Shown here: positions 18,555-27,168 of the stretch, piece by piece | How the letters are laid out: the number at the start of each line of letters is the position of its first letter | Position numbering within the stretch: position 1 is the first letter of the stretch | Assembly (NCBI GenBank): GCA_025757845.1 | Contig: CP107211.1 | Coordinates: forward strand, 2,356,001-2,420,000 | DNA length: 64,000 nt | Source of the DNA: Oscillospiraceae bacterium | Lineage (GTDB): Bacteria; Bacillota; Clostridia; Oscillospirales; Ruminococcaceae | Reading direction: 5' to 3' | The notes under the pieces: generated by a model | The model's database searches: none | The model's input: the letters and a program-made list of their open reading frames with translations, nothing else | Told to the model about the DNA's origin: nothing | Translations under genes and position numbers: made by a program

Positions 18555-21230
18555 TTATAGTTTTTTGACCATTGCGATCATATATGCGAGCTCATCGTCC
18601 GAGAAACGAATGTCAAATGTTTCTTCAAGCCCGGACAAGATTTCTCGCAGATCGTTGTACAGGCGCTTGTTGCGGCTGATGATGCCCTGCCGATTGCCCT
18701 TTTCCGGCATGGCTTCACCGTTTTGCAGCCGATCGATGGCGCAGGCAATGTGTAGGAAAAGCCCCAGTTCCTGATTCTGATCCAGCCCTTCGGCGGAGAT
18801 GCGCTTAATCTTCGCCAGCGCCCGAGGCAGACTCTTCCGCAGCTTTTTGATGTCCAGCGCAGGCATCTGGCTGGACAGGTAGGAGAAAATCATCTCGTAG
18901 TTCACCGGCGTGTGGTCGGACTCCGGAATGGTGAGCAGCATATCCAATTTATCTGCCGGCGTCTCGAACAGCTTGACCACCGAAATGAACGGAATACCGT
19001 GCATGCCGGGGTCGTAAGTGCCGATGATGCAGCGGATCTCGTGTTCTTCACGCAGGCGGTTCACCTCGTTCAGCAGGGCCTTGCGGTTACTGATAGAAAG
19101 TGGGATGACCTGAATGCCGTTGAGCCCGGCGTTCTTTTCCAGGTAGTTCTTCATCTGCACTGCGCCACCCTCACCGGTCATGCACAGCGTGATGATGACC
19201 GGCGTGTTTTTGTGGTGGGAACGTCCTTCCGGCTCTGCAATGTTGGTGTAAAAATCCCGGCAGCTGCCCATGGCATCTTCGTGCAGTTCTTCCAGCGAAC
19301 TGGCCGAGGCCGCCTTGCGGGAGCAGTCCACTGCGATCAGGGTGCCCGGTACCGCCACGGTGCGGATCTGCACACCGGTCTCCTTGGAGATCACCTCTGC
19401 CATGGTGCGTAGAGAGCCCATATCGTACAGCAGCAGAATGCCCTGCCCACGGTCCAGCTCCTGGATCATGGCCTTAAGCTCATCGCACGCCTGCTGCATA
19501 TCCTTGTCCAGCGGCATATCATAGGCATAGGTATTGCCGCACCCGGCCAGCGAGTTGACCACATCCGCCACGGAGGAAGCCGTAGAGTCGCCATGCATGG
19601 CGATCAGTACCACCGGGCCGTCCTCGGCTTTATGGGTCTCGTTGCCCTCGCACAGGAACAGGGTCAGCAGAACAGCCTCATCAATGGACATGGGCACACC
19701 AAGTTCTTTTTCCATTGCCGAAGCGAACTGCATACAAATGGCATATTCCTCCCGGTGGTTCTGCACCACATCCAGAATACGCTCATTGGACAGCCGCTGC
19801 TTTGCTGCCTTTCTGCGTTCCAGCGTGGAGGAAAGGTGCAGACACAGACCGTAGAAAGTGGATTCCGGGTACACTCGGTTGAACTGGCGAGAGGTCTGTT
19901 TGAGCAGTGCATCCACACCATCCACGATGCGCCGATCCATCACCTTGTACAACGATTCACGATTGACCTTGCTCTGGGGCATCCGGCTGGTGAACTGCTT
20001 CATATCGTATTCCAGTTCGGCGTTGATGATGCGGCTGATGTCCTCTTCGCCGATGCCGCGCTGCCGCAGCTCGTCGCCCTTGCGGTCGATGATGTCATAG
20101 ACCGAATCGCTGAGCGGTGGGTGCCCGAACTCCGGCATCTGCTGGCCGGCATCGCAGTTTTCCTTGTGCATACTGTCCGCCGAGAAGGTATAGGCGTAGC
20201 CCTGTGGGATCAGTTCTTCCAGCTGCTTGCGGTAGGTCTTGTAGTACAGCAGGCCTCGCTGCACGCCGCTGGGAAAATCGTTGAGGTAAAGCGGCAGTTC
20301 TTCCTTTTCGTCTGCATGAAAGGCCCGCAGGTAGGCATTGGCGCAGCCCAAACGGATATCGTTTTTGAATTGTTTTACGTTATTTTCGCACCGATACAGG
20401 CACAGGCAGTGCAGCAGTTCAGCGTTCACTCGCACAGTGCGCTTCATGCGCACAGCCTCATTGATCAGGAACTGCTGCACCAGCGCAAAACGCTCCCCCA
20501 GCTGCCAGTTTTGCAGCGGCTGCAATTCGATCCGGGCGGAAAAGCGAGCCGTGTAGGCATCCTTGACCGAAGCACGGGCTTTATCCTGCAGGGAACACAC
20601 CAGAATGATATCTCGCAGCACAGCATCGTCATTCTCGATCAGATCGAGCAAATGTTCCCGGCAGCCCACCGGCAGATATTCGACGTTATCCAGAAACAGC
20701 ATACCTCCCTTGGCCTTTTCCAGTGCTTCGCCTGCACCAAACAGGCGGCTGTATGCTTTTTCCTCCTGATCGTCATAATAGTGGCAGCTGAATCGTTCAA
20801 AGGGCGCACCCATCGGGAGCACCTTGTTCTCGCAAGCGAACTGGTACATCAGGTAGCCAAATGTAGTCTTACCTGAACCGGAAGGGCCTTCGATCAGGGT
20901 ATTCAGGCTGTGATCCGGGTAAAGAATCGCTGCCTTTGCCATCTGAATCATGGGCCTCAAACTGCCCTCACAACTGTCCAGTATCTTGAAGCAGGAAGTC
21001 TCGCCCCTCGGTGTATCCCCCGCCATCAGCGGCCGGTAGTGCACCGGACGACCCGGCAGCTTTTCCATCTTCCCATCTGCCACCAGCTCGTTGAGCAGAG
21101 TGCTCAGGTTAGAGCGCTGCATTTGCAGCTGTTCTGCCAGTTCCTGTGTGGTCACGCCAACTTCCCGTTTTTCCGGAGCAGTGGCCGCCAGCCGCTGCAC
21201 ACAGGAAACTACTTCCTCTTTCTTGGTCAT
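18555..21230 (-). CDS. LevR-like PTS-regulated transcriptional activator without the GAFTGA loop
   Basis: The start at 21230 (MTKKEEVVSCVQRL) has GGAG six bases upstream; ATGs at 21242 and 21293 are in frame. The 891 residues comprise a helix-turn-helix (VTTQELAEQLQMQRSNLSTL, about 25-60), an AAA+ domain with P-loop GPSGSGKTT (about 115), a PRD (about 430-530), an EIIA-like domain (near VLIAMHGDSTASSV), an EIIB-like stretch (VIITLCMTGEGG) and a second PRD at the C-terminus. In LevR relatives the AAA+ domain carries GAFTGA, which contacts sigma-54; here LFGAGEALEKAKGG replaces it and Walker B is LDN. It presumably controls the neighbouring PTS operon via sigma-A. Confidence 0.85.
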   Translation of the reverse strand: MTKKEEVVSCVQRLAATAPEKREVGVTTQELAEQLQMQRSNLSTLLNELVADGKMEKLPGRPVHYRPLMAGDTPRGETSCFKILDSCEGSLRPMIQMAKAAILYPDHSLNTLIEGPSGSGKTTFGYLMYQFACENKVLPMGAPFERFSCHYYDDQEEKAYSRLFGAGEALEKAKGGMLFLDNVEYLPVGCREHLLDLIENDDAVLRDIILVCSLQDKARASVKDAYTARFSARIELQPLQNWQLGERFALVQQFLINEAVRMKRTVRVNAELLHCLCLYRCENNVKQFKNDIRLGCANAYLRAFHADEKEELPLYLNDFPSGVQRGLLYYKTYRKQLEELIPQGYAYTFSADSMHKENCDAGQQMPEFGHPPLSDSVYDIIDRKGDELRQRGIGEEDISRIINAELEYDMKQFTSRMPQSKVNRESLYKVMDRRIVDGVDALLKQTSRQFNRVYPESTFYGLCLHLSSTLERRKAAKQRLSNERILDVVQNHREEYAICMQFASAMEKELGVPMSIDEAVLLTLFLCEGNETHKAEDGPVVLIAMHGDSTASSVADVVNSLAGCGNTYAYDMPLDKDMQQACDELKAMIQELDRGQGILLLYDMGSLRTMAEVISKETGVQIRTVAVPGTLIAVDCSRKAASASSLEELHEDAMGSCRDFYTNIAEPEGRSHHKNTPVIITLCMTGEGGAVQMKNYLEKNAGLNGIQVIPLSISNRKALLNEVNRLREEHEIRCIIGTYDPGMHGIPFISVVKLFETPADKLDMLLTIPESDHTPVNYEMIFSYLSSQMPALDIKKLRKSLPRALAKIKRISAEGLDQNQELGLFLHIACAIDRLQNGEAMPEKGNRQGIISRNKRLYNDLREILSGLEETFDIRFSDDELAYMIAMVKKL

Positions 21231-21420
21231 ACGCCGCTCCATTCCCATAGTGTATAAAAGTGTATACCCACAGCATAGCATGTCTGCCTCCATTTCGTCA
21301 AGTAATTTTAATTGACCTTTTATCCTTCGTGAAACCTAACAGGGGCAAATACCGTCCCTGTTCTAGTGCCTTATACTCCCTTACATTGTGTTTCGATGCA
21401 ACTTTCACCTTGATTCTTTA
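21231..21420. other. Intergenic region upstream of the LevR-like gene
   Basis: A/T-rich and without an ORF. It should hold the promoter of the regulator; no clear hexamer pair was identified. Confidence 0.4.
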
Positions 21421-21614
21421 TCAAGAGGGCTGGCAGCGCCCAGTTCTCTCTTTTTGCCAAAGTTTTCACCGTGTTTTCTTGCAAGCTGCCGAAAGTGACG
21501 TGTTTTCAAAAGTTCGCGTTTGCGAAGCGCAGCGCAGCAATGAAAGCCCCAGTGGGGCTTTTAAGCGATAGAACGGTCTTGCGTAGCAAGATGGAGGGGT
21601 CTCGCCCCGACAAG
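21421..21614 (+). repeat. Full-length copy of a dispersed about 190-bp repeat
   Basis: It begins TCAAGAGGGCTGGCAGCG and ends TCTCGCCCCGACAAG. The inner block with AATGAAAGCCCCAGTGGGGC and TTTTAAGCGATAGAACGG is about 90% identical, in opposite orientation, to 24411-24514. A reduced copy lies at 7718-7764. The AGCCCC/GGGGCT palindrome sits in the middle. Short spurious proteins in many genomes come from it. Confidence 0.75.
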
Positions 21615-21833
21615 TTCACGTTGACACGCCCCGGATTTTGTGGTAATCTATCCCAACAATTTAATATTTACATATTTTTACTTATTCGCTCAGTACCTGC
21701 GGGGCTGAACATCTTGGCTTTCAGCCGTTACATAACCGACTAGCATGACCTTCCAGAAAAAGCGAAGGCAGGGCTGGTCTGTTTTGTGACGGCTTTTTTA
21801 TTGCCGTTTTGCCCGTTGGACCTTGAAAACCGC

Positions 21834-21968
21834 ATGACCGTCTGTATGGGATACCCGGCGATGACCCTGAGAAGGAGAGCCGGAAAACGCCGCCGGAGGG
21901 GGGCAGGAAAGCCATGCAGAGAGAACGGCAATTCACCTCATGTGGACATTTTGTCTACATAAGGTATC
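21834..21968 (+). other. Small basic ORF upstream of the relaxase fragment
   Basis: Reads MTVCMGYPAMTLRRRAGKRR and on to VDILST-stop, 44 codons. Very basic, with no clear ribosome site. It may be a remnant of a mobilisation accessory gene or the oriT area that precedes the relaxase; function not established. Confidence 0.25.
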
Positions 21969-22716
21969 CGTAACGCTTCGGACAAATAAAGTGGTTCTTC
22001 CCAAAATCGGACGGTTTCTACCGCCGACAGCTTACTCTTGAATGTGGCGATTATTCGTTTGCAACTGCCTGTCTGTTGGCAAACCGAAAGTACAACAAGA
22101 ACAACCACCCGGACGATATCAAGAGCCACCAGTATATCCTCAGCTTTGACCCCAGAGATGCAGCCGACAACGGCTTGACCATGGAAAGGGCACAAGCCCT
22201 CGGTCTGAACTTTTGTAAAGAGAACTTTCCCTGTCATCCTGCCATCGTCTGCACCCACCCGGATGGGCATAACCATTCGGGAAACATCCATGTCCACATC
22301 GTGATCGGCAGCATCCGAACACGGGAAGTGGAACGCAAGCCCTATATGCAGAAGCCCCGCGACTGGCTAGAGGGCATGAAGCACTCCAGCACAGCCCAAA
22401 CCATGCGGCACTTGCGTGTTGAGGTCATGGAGTTGTGCGAAGGTGCCGGACTGTACCAGATCGACCTGCTCAACGGCTTGAAAGAGCATGTCAGCGAAGC
22501 TGAGTATTGGGCGCGTAGGCGTGGCCAGTTGAAACTTGACCGTGAAAACGCAGCCCTGCTCGCAGCCGGACAGCAGCCCAAGCAGAAGAAGTTTGAAACC
22601 GTAAAAGATACCCTGCGGAAACAGATTTCTTCGGTGCTGTACCGTGCCACCAGCTTTGAAGATTTTTCGGACAGGCTCTTGCAACAGTACGAAATCACCG
22701 TCAAGGAAAGCCGTGG
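21950..22716 (+). pseudogene. Relaxase (mobilisation nuclease) fragment, Tn1549-like
   Basis: The open frame includes HQYILSFDPRDAADNGLTME and CTHPDGHNHSGNIHVHIVI, the HxH-type metal-binding triad region of relaxases on clostridial Tn1549-like elements. The N-terminal tyrosine region is missing or out of frame before 22020, and after KESRGR the sequence switches to an IS30 transposase tail. No other conjugation genes adjoin. It is therefore a dead fragment of an integrated or excised conjugative element. Confidence 0.75.
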
Positions 22717-22853
22717 GCGGCATGATCCGTCGCCACCCGAAAGGAATGGACTTCACAAAGGTCACGGCAGAGGAAATCGCCGCAACGGAGAATTGGACCA
22801 ACAGCTGCCTGCGCAGGATTCTGGGGTACAAGAGCGCTGGTAGCGCCTTCTGA
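22717..22853 (+). pseudogene. C-terminal fragment of an IS30-family transposase
   Basis: Encodes GMIRRHPKGMDFTKV, AEEIAATENW and RRILGYKSAG, ending SAF-stop. This is the usual end of an IS30-type DDE transposase (NxRHNxxIRRF-PKG ... PRKILGYxTPxELF). It has no N-terminal part and joins directly to the relaxase fragment in another frame, a junction left by an IS or by recombination. Confidence 0.65.
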
Positions 22854-23328
22854 GAATGTTAGCGGGAAATTGGGCTGACAGCATAAGGAAAGAGATAGGC
22901 CACGCATTAGAGAAGGCTAAACGGCAAGAGAGGCGGTCGAGAAAAGAAGGTTGGTGAAATTGAATAAAAGAATAAGGCCGCAAGAAAGGAAAGCTTGACG
23001 GTCTGTTTGTGTTGTGTTAAAATATGAAAAATTGAGATTTTTGTGGAAATTATTAGTCGATTTGTCGAAAAACATTGTAAAAGTGGCAAGGTACGGAAGA
23101 GTAAATGGCCGGAACTGCAATTCGGCGGCCATTACAGGCCAAAGTACGATTCTTCGGCAAAAGAAGCGGCATTTCCGGGAAAGACCGGGTGCGACTGCAG
23201 TGACAAATAAAACCGGAAAGATTTTCCTGCTGCAGGCGCAGAATAAGGGCGCTCTGATGTCCTGCAGGCTGCATTGCACAACGGACAGGCGCTGCCTTTG
23301 AAAAACACGATGATAATGGAGGAACGGT
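22854..23328. other. Non-coding stretch with a promoter and long leader
   Basis: A/T-rich at 22854-23060, then mixed composition. An open frame at 23014-23301 encodes a Lys/Arg-rich peptide but shows no family resemblance and no good ribosome site; it is probably untranslated leader of the CPBP gene. Confidence 0.6.
22995..23023 (+). promoter_or_regulatory. Promoter upstream of the CPBP protease gene
   Basis: TTGACG (22995-23000) and TAAAAT (23018-23023) with 17-base spacing. Transcription would start near 23030, about 300 bases ahead of the gene. Confidence 0.6.
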
Positions 23329-23961
23329 ATGATCCTACTCAACCAGATAACAAGTGCGGTATTGCAACTTTTGATTTTTTCAGGTGTTCCACTTGTGTGG
23401 TATATCCTTACACAGAAAAGGGTCAAGGGCTTTTTTAAGTGGTTGGGAATTAGTACAGCAGCTGCCCCGCCTTTGAATGCTATGTTTTGTATTCTTGCGG
23501 GATTTTTAGCGGCATTATTTTTACCGTATATGTGGCTCTATCGATCTGGAAATCTGAATTATCAGGGTTTTACAGTGGATGCGTTTCGGCAGACCGGTTG
23601 GAGTATAGAAACATCTGCAGTTATACTGATATGGGCGATCGTGCAGACTTCGTTGTCGGAGGAAATCCTGTTCCGGGGATTTCTTTGTAAACGCCTGTGC
23701 CATAAATTTGGAGAGAAAACAGGGAATGCCGTTCAGGCACTCATTTTTGGTATGGTACACATTACTGCGCTGCCAGACAAGAATATCCCTGCGCTGTGTG
23801 TCATAGTGCTGCTAACGGGTGGAATAGGCTATGCCTTGGGATGGCTTTCATTGCAAAAGGCACAGGGAAGTATTTTGTATGGCTGGGCAATCCATGCGGC
23901 CGTGAATATTCTTTCCCCCATTATGGTTTTTACATTCTTGTTGCCCAAGGGTACGGCGTAA
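23329..23961 (+). CDS. CPBP family intramembrane metalloprotease (CAAX-like)
   Basis: The 210-residue protein has about six to seven membrane helices and the family motifs SEEILFRGFLCKRL (EExxxR) and FGMVHI (conserved His), plus HAAVNI near the C-terminus. CPBP proteases cleave peptides or protect cells from bacteriocins, and often sit beside ABC exporters. GGAGGAACGG precedes the start. The gene is lower in GC than its neighbours and lies amid mobile remnants, suggesting transfer. An ABC ATPase remnant follows, consistent with a decayed bacteriocin-type locus. Confidence 0.85.
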   Translation: MILLNQITSAVLQLLIFSGVPLVWYILTQKRVKGFFKWLGISTAAAPPLNAMFCILAGFLAALFLPYMWLYRSGNLNYQGFTVDAFRQTGWSIETSAVILIWAIVQTSLSEEILFRGFLCKRLCHKFGEKTGNAVQALIFGMVHITALPDKNIPALCVIVLLTGGIGYALGWLSLQKAQGSILYGWAIHAAVNILSPIMVFTFLLPKGTA

Positions 23962-24045
23962 CAAAGCATAAGTGTTGGAATGCCAACGGTATCATCATCC
24001 ACTTCTGTCAGACCTCTCGCATAGATCCCTGCTGCCTGACAGCAC

Positions 24046-24231
24046 GTACCCTTTTGGGTGACTTTACTTGCATCTTGCTGGATAAACCCGAAAGCAATCT
24101 TGACGAAAACCTGAACATAGCCTAATCAATTGCTTGTTAAAACTCTAGGAAAAAAGTTGATTCTCGTTATTAGTCACAGTGCCTCCCATGATGCCGTAGC
24201 AGATAAACTTACGAGATTCGTACAGGAATGA
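24046..24231 (+). pseudogene. C-terminal remnant of an ABC transporter ATPase
   Basis: One frame gives ILLDKPESNLDENLNI (degenerate Walker B/D-loop ILLDEPTSNLD) and the next frame gives LILVISHSASHDAVADKLTR, the H-loop region, ending FVQE-stop at 24231. A frameshift and in-frame stops separate them. No upstream ATPase domain survives. Confidence 0.65.
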
Positions 24232-24410
24232 TGTATCAGGTACAATCATACTAAACTGTCTGCGGATCGTCAAAGGAGCGTGCGTTTGAACAAAAAGAAA
24301 AAGTCCACAAACACTTCCCCTTATCCCGATGAAGCCATTGACCGTCTGGCGCGGGCATTCTACCCGGCCATCCTTGCCTGTTGGAACAGCGAGGAAGGCC
24401 AGCGGTCACT

Positions 24411-24514
24411 TGTCGGGGCGAGGCCCCTCCATCTTGCTAACGCAAGACCGTTCGGTCGCTTAAAAGCCCCACTGGGGCTTTCATTGCTCCGCTGCGCTGC
24501 GCAAACGCGAGCTT
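24411..24514 (-). repeat. Dispersed repeat copy inside a mobile gene
   Basis: Inverted relative to 21507-21614 and about 90% identical over about 104 bases, lacking the left part of that copy. It splits an open frame that continues on both sides, so it behaves like an inserted, MITE-like sequence. Confidence 0.7.
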
Positions 24515-24715
24515 GCCGCGTGGCAGGCGGAACAGGCTCATCATGCAAACAACGAAAAACAGGAAGTTCCCTCCGGTGGGGAACTCCCTGCTGTACATAT
24601 CGCTATTGTCTGTGGCTTTAATCGCAAGTTTTACAAGCAGTGCAATTCTCAACAACTTGTTTGCGATATGCAATTCACGGTTGTTGCCAACGAATCAAAT
24701 CGTGAATTGCGATGG

Positions 24716-24754
24716 CAGGGTGCGTCCGCAGGGGCGCACCCTGTTTTTGTTTTG
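24716..24754 (+). terminator. Terminator of the split mobile gene
   Basis: CAGGGTGCG pairs with GCGCACCCTG, followed by TTTTTGTTTTG. A weaker version lies at 7864-7895 beside the other remnant of the same gene. Confidence 0.65.
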
Positions 24755-24867
24755 TATTTGATCTTCTAATCCATGGTTCAGACTGTATTCGCTCAAACAC
24801 TCTCAAGAATGGTATGCCGGAAGCAGCTGCCTCAAAGCTGCCGACATCTCCGATTTTTCAAAAAGAC

Positions 24868-24895
24868 TTGACATTCCCGGGCAGTTCTGTATAAT
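24868..24895 (+). promoter_or_regulatory. Promoter of the marR-MATE operon
   Basis: TTGACA (24868-24873) and TATAAT (24890-24895) are perfect hexamers with 16-base spacing. Confidence 0.85.
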
Positions 24896-24921
24896 TATCA
24901 ATGTTAATTATCTTTGATAAT
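24894..24921. promoter_or_regulatory. Inverted repeat over the start site, candidate MarR operator
   Basis: ATTATCA (24894-24900) and TGATAAT (24915-24921) form an inverted repeat overlapping the -10 hexamer and transcription start. Autorepression by the MarR product is likely. Confidence 0.5.
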
Positions 24922-24942
24922 CGTTTGGAGAGGAATTTCATT

Positions 24943-25398
24943 ATGACCATCGAACTGATCAAGCAGCTGCTGGATGCCTGCTATCTGGCAAAGCGGGCAC
25001 GGGAGATGCTGCCTGCCCTGCCGGAGGGTGTGACATCCTCTTATATCCAGTGTCTGGATGTTATTCAGAAATTGCAGACCCGTGGCATCCAGCCGAAGAT
25101 CTCTGATCTCAGCGATACACTGAACCTGCCCCGCCCCGGTGTGACCCGTACCGTAAAAGAGATGGAGCACAAAGGGTATCTGAGAAAACAGGTATCCGCT
25201 GAAGATGGCCGCGTGACCTATCTGTTTCTCACCGAGAGCGGGCAAGCGCTTTCCCAGAAGTACAATACGGACTACTTCTCGCAACTGCTCCCGTATCTGG
25301 ACAGCATTTCCGAGGAGGATGCAGCGTGCACCATCCAAACGCTGGAAAAATTCTATGCTATTATGCGCGAAAGGAAAGATTCTCTTGAAAAACGATAA
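24943..25398 (+). CDS. MarR family transcriptional regulator
   Basis: The ATG at 24943 (MTIELIKQLLDACYLA) has AGAGG eight bases upstream; the frame is open 14 codons earlier. The 151-residue protein has a winged helix (KISDLSDTLNLPRPGVTRTV, then GRVTYLFLTESGQ) typical of MarR. It overlaps the MATE exporter gene by 14 bases. It most likely represses this pair and is released by a small-molecule ligand. Confidence 0.88.
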   Translation: MTIELIKQLLDACYLAKRAREMLPALPEGVTSSYIQCLDVIQKLQTRGIQPKISDLSDTLNLPRPGVTRTVKEMEHKGYLRKQVSAEDGRVTYLFLTESGQALSQKYNTDYFSQLLPYLDSISEEDAACTIQTLEKFYAIMRERKDSLEKR

Positions 25399-26731
25399 GA
25401 CCGATTTTACCCAAGGCCGCATTTTGCCAAAGCTCGCTTTTTTCATGCTGCCCATTCTGGGTGCGCTGGTGCTGCAGGCCGCTTACGGCGCAGTAGACCT
25501 TCTGGTAGTGGGGCGCTTTGGCTCCACTTCAGGCTTGTCTGCGGTTTCTACTGGTAGCCAGGTACTCAATCTCGTCACCTTTGTTGTCACCCAGCTTGCC
25601 ATGGGCGTCACAGTGCTCATTGCCCGCTATCTGGGCGAAAAACGACCGCAGTACATCGGGCAAGTCATTGGCGGGGCAGCTATTGTGTTCACCCTTCTGG
25701 CAGCTGCACTGTTCGTGGTGCTGGTGTTTTTTGCACGGCTTATTTCCAGTCTGATGCAGGCTCCTGCCGAAGCCCTAGACCTGACCGCCAGCTATGTGCG
25801 CATTTGCGGCAGCGGCATCTTCTTTATTGTAGCCTATAATATGCTCTCGGCTCTTTTCCGCGGTCTGGGCGACAGCCGCTCTCCGCTGATCTTTGTACTG
25901 GTGGCGTGCATTGTGAATGTTATTGGCGATCTGGTGCTGGTGGCTGGTTTTCATCTGGATGCTGCCGGTGCCGCCATTGCTACGGTAGCAGCACAAGCCG
26001 TCAGCGTAATCTGTGCAATCGCAATGCTGCTGAAGAAGGAGCTGCCCTTCAAAATCCATCGCTCTGATTTCAAGCTGAACCCCCAGTGCAAAAAATTTCT
26101 GGGCATCGGTCTGCCGCTGGCTTTGCAGGAGTTTTTGACCCAGCTTTCCTTTCTGGCGCTCTGCGCTTTCGTCAACCGGTTGGGGCTGGAGGCATCTTCC
26201 GGCTACGGTGTGGCGTGCAAGATCGTTAATTTTGCCATGCTGATCCCCAGTTCTCTGATGCAGTCCATGGCATCCTTTGTGTCCCAGAACGTGGGTGCTG
26301 GCAATAAAAAACGCGCCGAGCAGTCCATGTTCACCGGCATTGGCATCGGTCTAGTGTTCGGTTGCGCCGTATTTGCACTGGTGTGGTGCAAGGGTGACGT
26401 TCTCTCCGGTCTGTTTACGGCAGATGCCGCTGTTATTGCCAACAGCTACGCCTACCTCATGGGCTTTGCGCCCGAGACCATCGCCACTGCCATCCTGTTC
26501 AGCATGGTGGGTTACTTCAATGGCAACGACAAAACGCTCTGGGTCATGGTACAGGGGCTGGTGCAGACTCTGCTGGTGCGTCTCCCCATGGCGTATATTA
26601 TGAGTATCCAGCCCAACGCCAGTCTGACGATGATTGGTCTGTCCGCACCCACCTCCACTGCAGTGGGCATCTTATTAAACATCAGCTTTTTTCTCTGGCT
26701 CAAACGGTACGAAAATCAGACGTGTGCATAG
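25385..26731 (+). CDS. MATE family multidrug efflux transporter
   Basis: A TTG start at 25385 (LKNDKTDFTQGRILPKLAFF) has GAAAGGAAAG upstream and is inside the marR 3' end. The 448 residues form twelve membrane helices in two related halves; AAYGAVDLLVVGRFG and FLTQLSFLALCAFVNRLG are the paired conserved segments. Such proteins export cationic drugs or metabolites against sodium or protons. Coupled to the MarR regulator by overlap. Confidence 0.9.
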   Translation: MKNDKTDFTQGRILPKLAFFMLPILGALVLQAAYGAVDLLVVGRFGSTSGLSAVSTGSQVLNLVTFVVTQLAMGVTVLIARYLGEKRPQYIGQVIGGAAIVFTLLAAALFVVLVFFARLISSLMQAPAEALDLTASYVRICGSGIFFIVAYNMLSALFRGLGDSRSPLIFVLVACIVNVIGDLVLVAGFHLDAAGAAIATVAAQAVSVICAIAMLLKKELPFKIHRSDFKLNPQCKKFLGIGLPLALQEFLTQLSFLALCAFVNRLGLEASSGYGVACKIVNFAMLIPSSLMQSMASFVSQNVGAGNKKRAEQSMFTGIGIGLVFGCAVFALVWCKGDVLSGLFTADAAVIANSYAYLMGFAPETIATAILFSMVGYFNGNDKTLWVMVQGLVQTLLVRLPMAYIMSIQPNASLTMIGLSAPTSTAVGILLNISFFLWLKRYENQTCA

Positions 26732-26830
26732 GTTTTGAAGGCTGGAAAGCCTGCCGATGATTGTTGCCACCTACAAATATGATACGGTCGTGCTTGAAAT
26801 TTCAAATTCAATCATGAGTCGATAATAGCA

Positions 26831-26883
26831 AACAAGCCCACAGGATAGACCGCATATAAAATACGGCAGACCTGTGGGCTTGT
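26831..26883 (+). terminator. Terminator of the marR-MATE operon
   Basis: CAAGCCCACAGG pairs with CCTGTGGGCTTG around a long A/T-rich loop. It is about 100 bases after the MATE stop, and works against minus-strand readthrough as well. Confidence 0.65.
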
Positions 26884-26916
26884 CTTGTTCCTTATATCGA
26901 GTTGATCTCTAAACGA

Positions 26917-27168
26917 TCAATCCTCTAATCCATGGCTTTCAGCTACATTCCTCAAATATTTCTCCGGGTCTCCGTTCAGAATCAAATCGGCATAGCCAAG
27001 CGGGTCATTGTAGATAAGATAATCCAGTTCTGACCTCTGCGCCATGGTCACATCCAGTGCATCCTCGACCCCGGTGCAGTCAATGGAGATCATTCTCCCA
27101 TCCCGGAGCAGCAGCTCCAAGCAGCCGGTGTCCATGTTGAATTTGCAAACTCTTGCATCGTACTTCAT
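26917..27168 (-). CDS. Small conserved protein of unknown function (resembles DUF6061)
   Basis: The 83 residues begin MKYDARVCKFNMDTGCLELL and include SELDYLIYNDPLGYADLILN. It resembles, from memory, small Ruminococcaceae proteins of the DUF6061 type; no function is known. It follows the rRNA-tRNA terminator and has a partial copy at 12957-13046. Upstream of its start is a degenerate GGACAC; translation start is otherwise unambiguous. Confidence 0.6.
   Translation of the reverse strand: MKYDARVCKFNMDTGCLELLLRDGRMISIDCTGVEDALDVTMAQRSELDYLIYNDPLGYADLILNGDPEKYLRNVAESHGLED

Larger units (their letters stand above)
24286..24769 (+). pseudogene. Small mobile-element gene interrupted by a dispersed repeat
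   Basis: A TTG start (24286) with AAAGGAG upstream begins NKKKKSTNTSPYPDEAIDRL and continues to WNSEEGQR. The repeat at 24411-24514 then intervenes, and the frame resumes as AAWQAEQAHHANNEKQEVP at 24515, remaining open to TAA 24767-24769. The two halves join naturally if the repeat is removed with only one or two residues lost (EGQR-[EF]-AAWQ). Similar short proteins occur on clostridial conjugative elements, function unknown. The distal part may itself hold a second insertion. Confidence 0.65.

Noticed and set aside
21477..21620. Short protein 'SNESPSGAF' type ORFs at the dispersed repeats
   Set aside because: They arise from the repeat itself in several frames and recur at 21.5 and 24.4 kb; treated as repeat, not gene.
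23014..23301. 95-codon Lys/Arg-rich ORF upstream of the CPBP gene
   Set aside because: No ribosome site, no family, and the start follows right behind the -10 box. More likely leader RNA.
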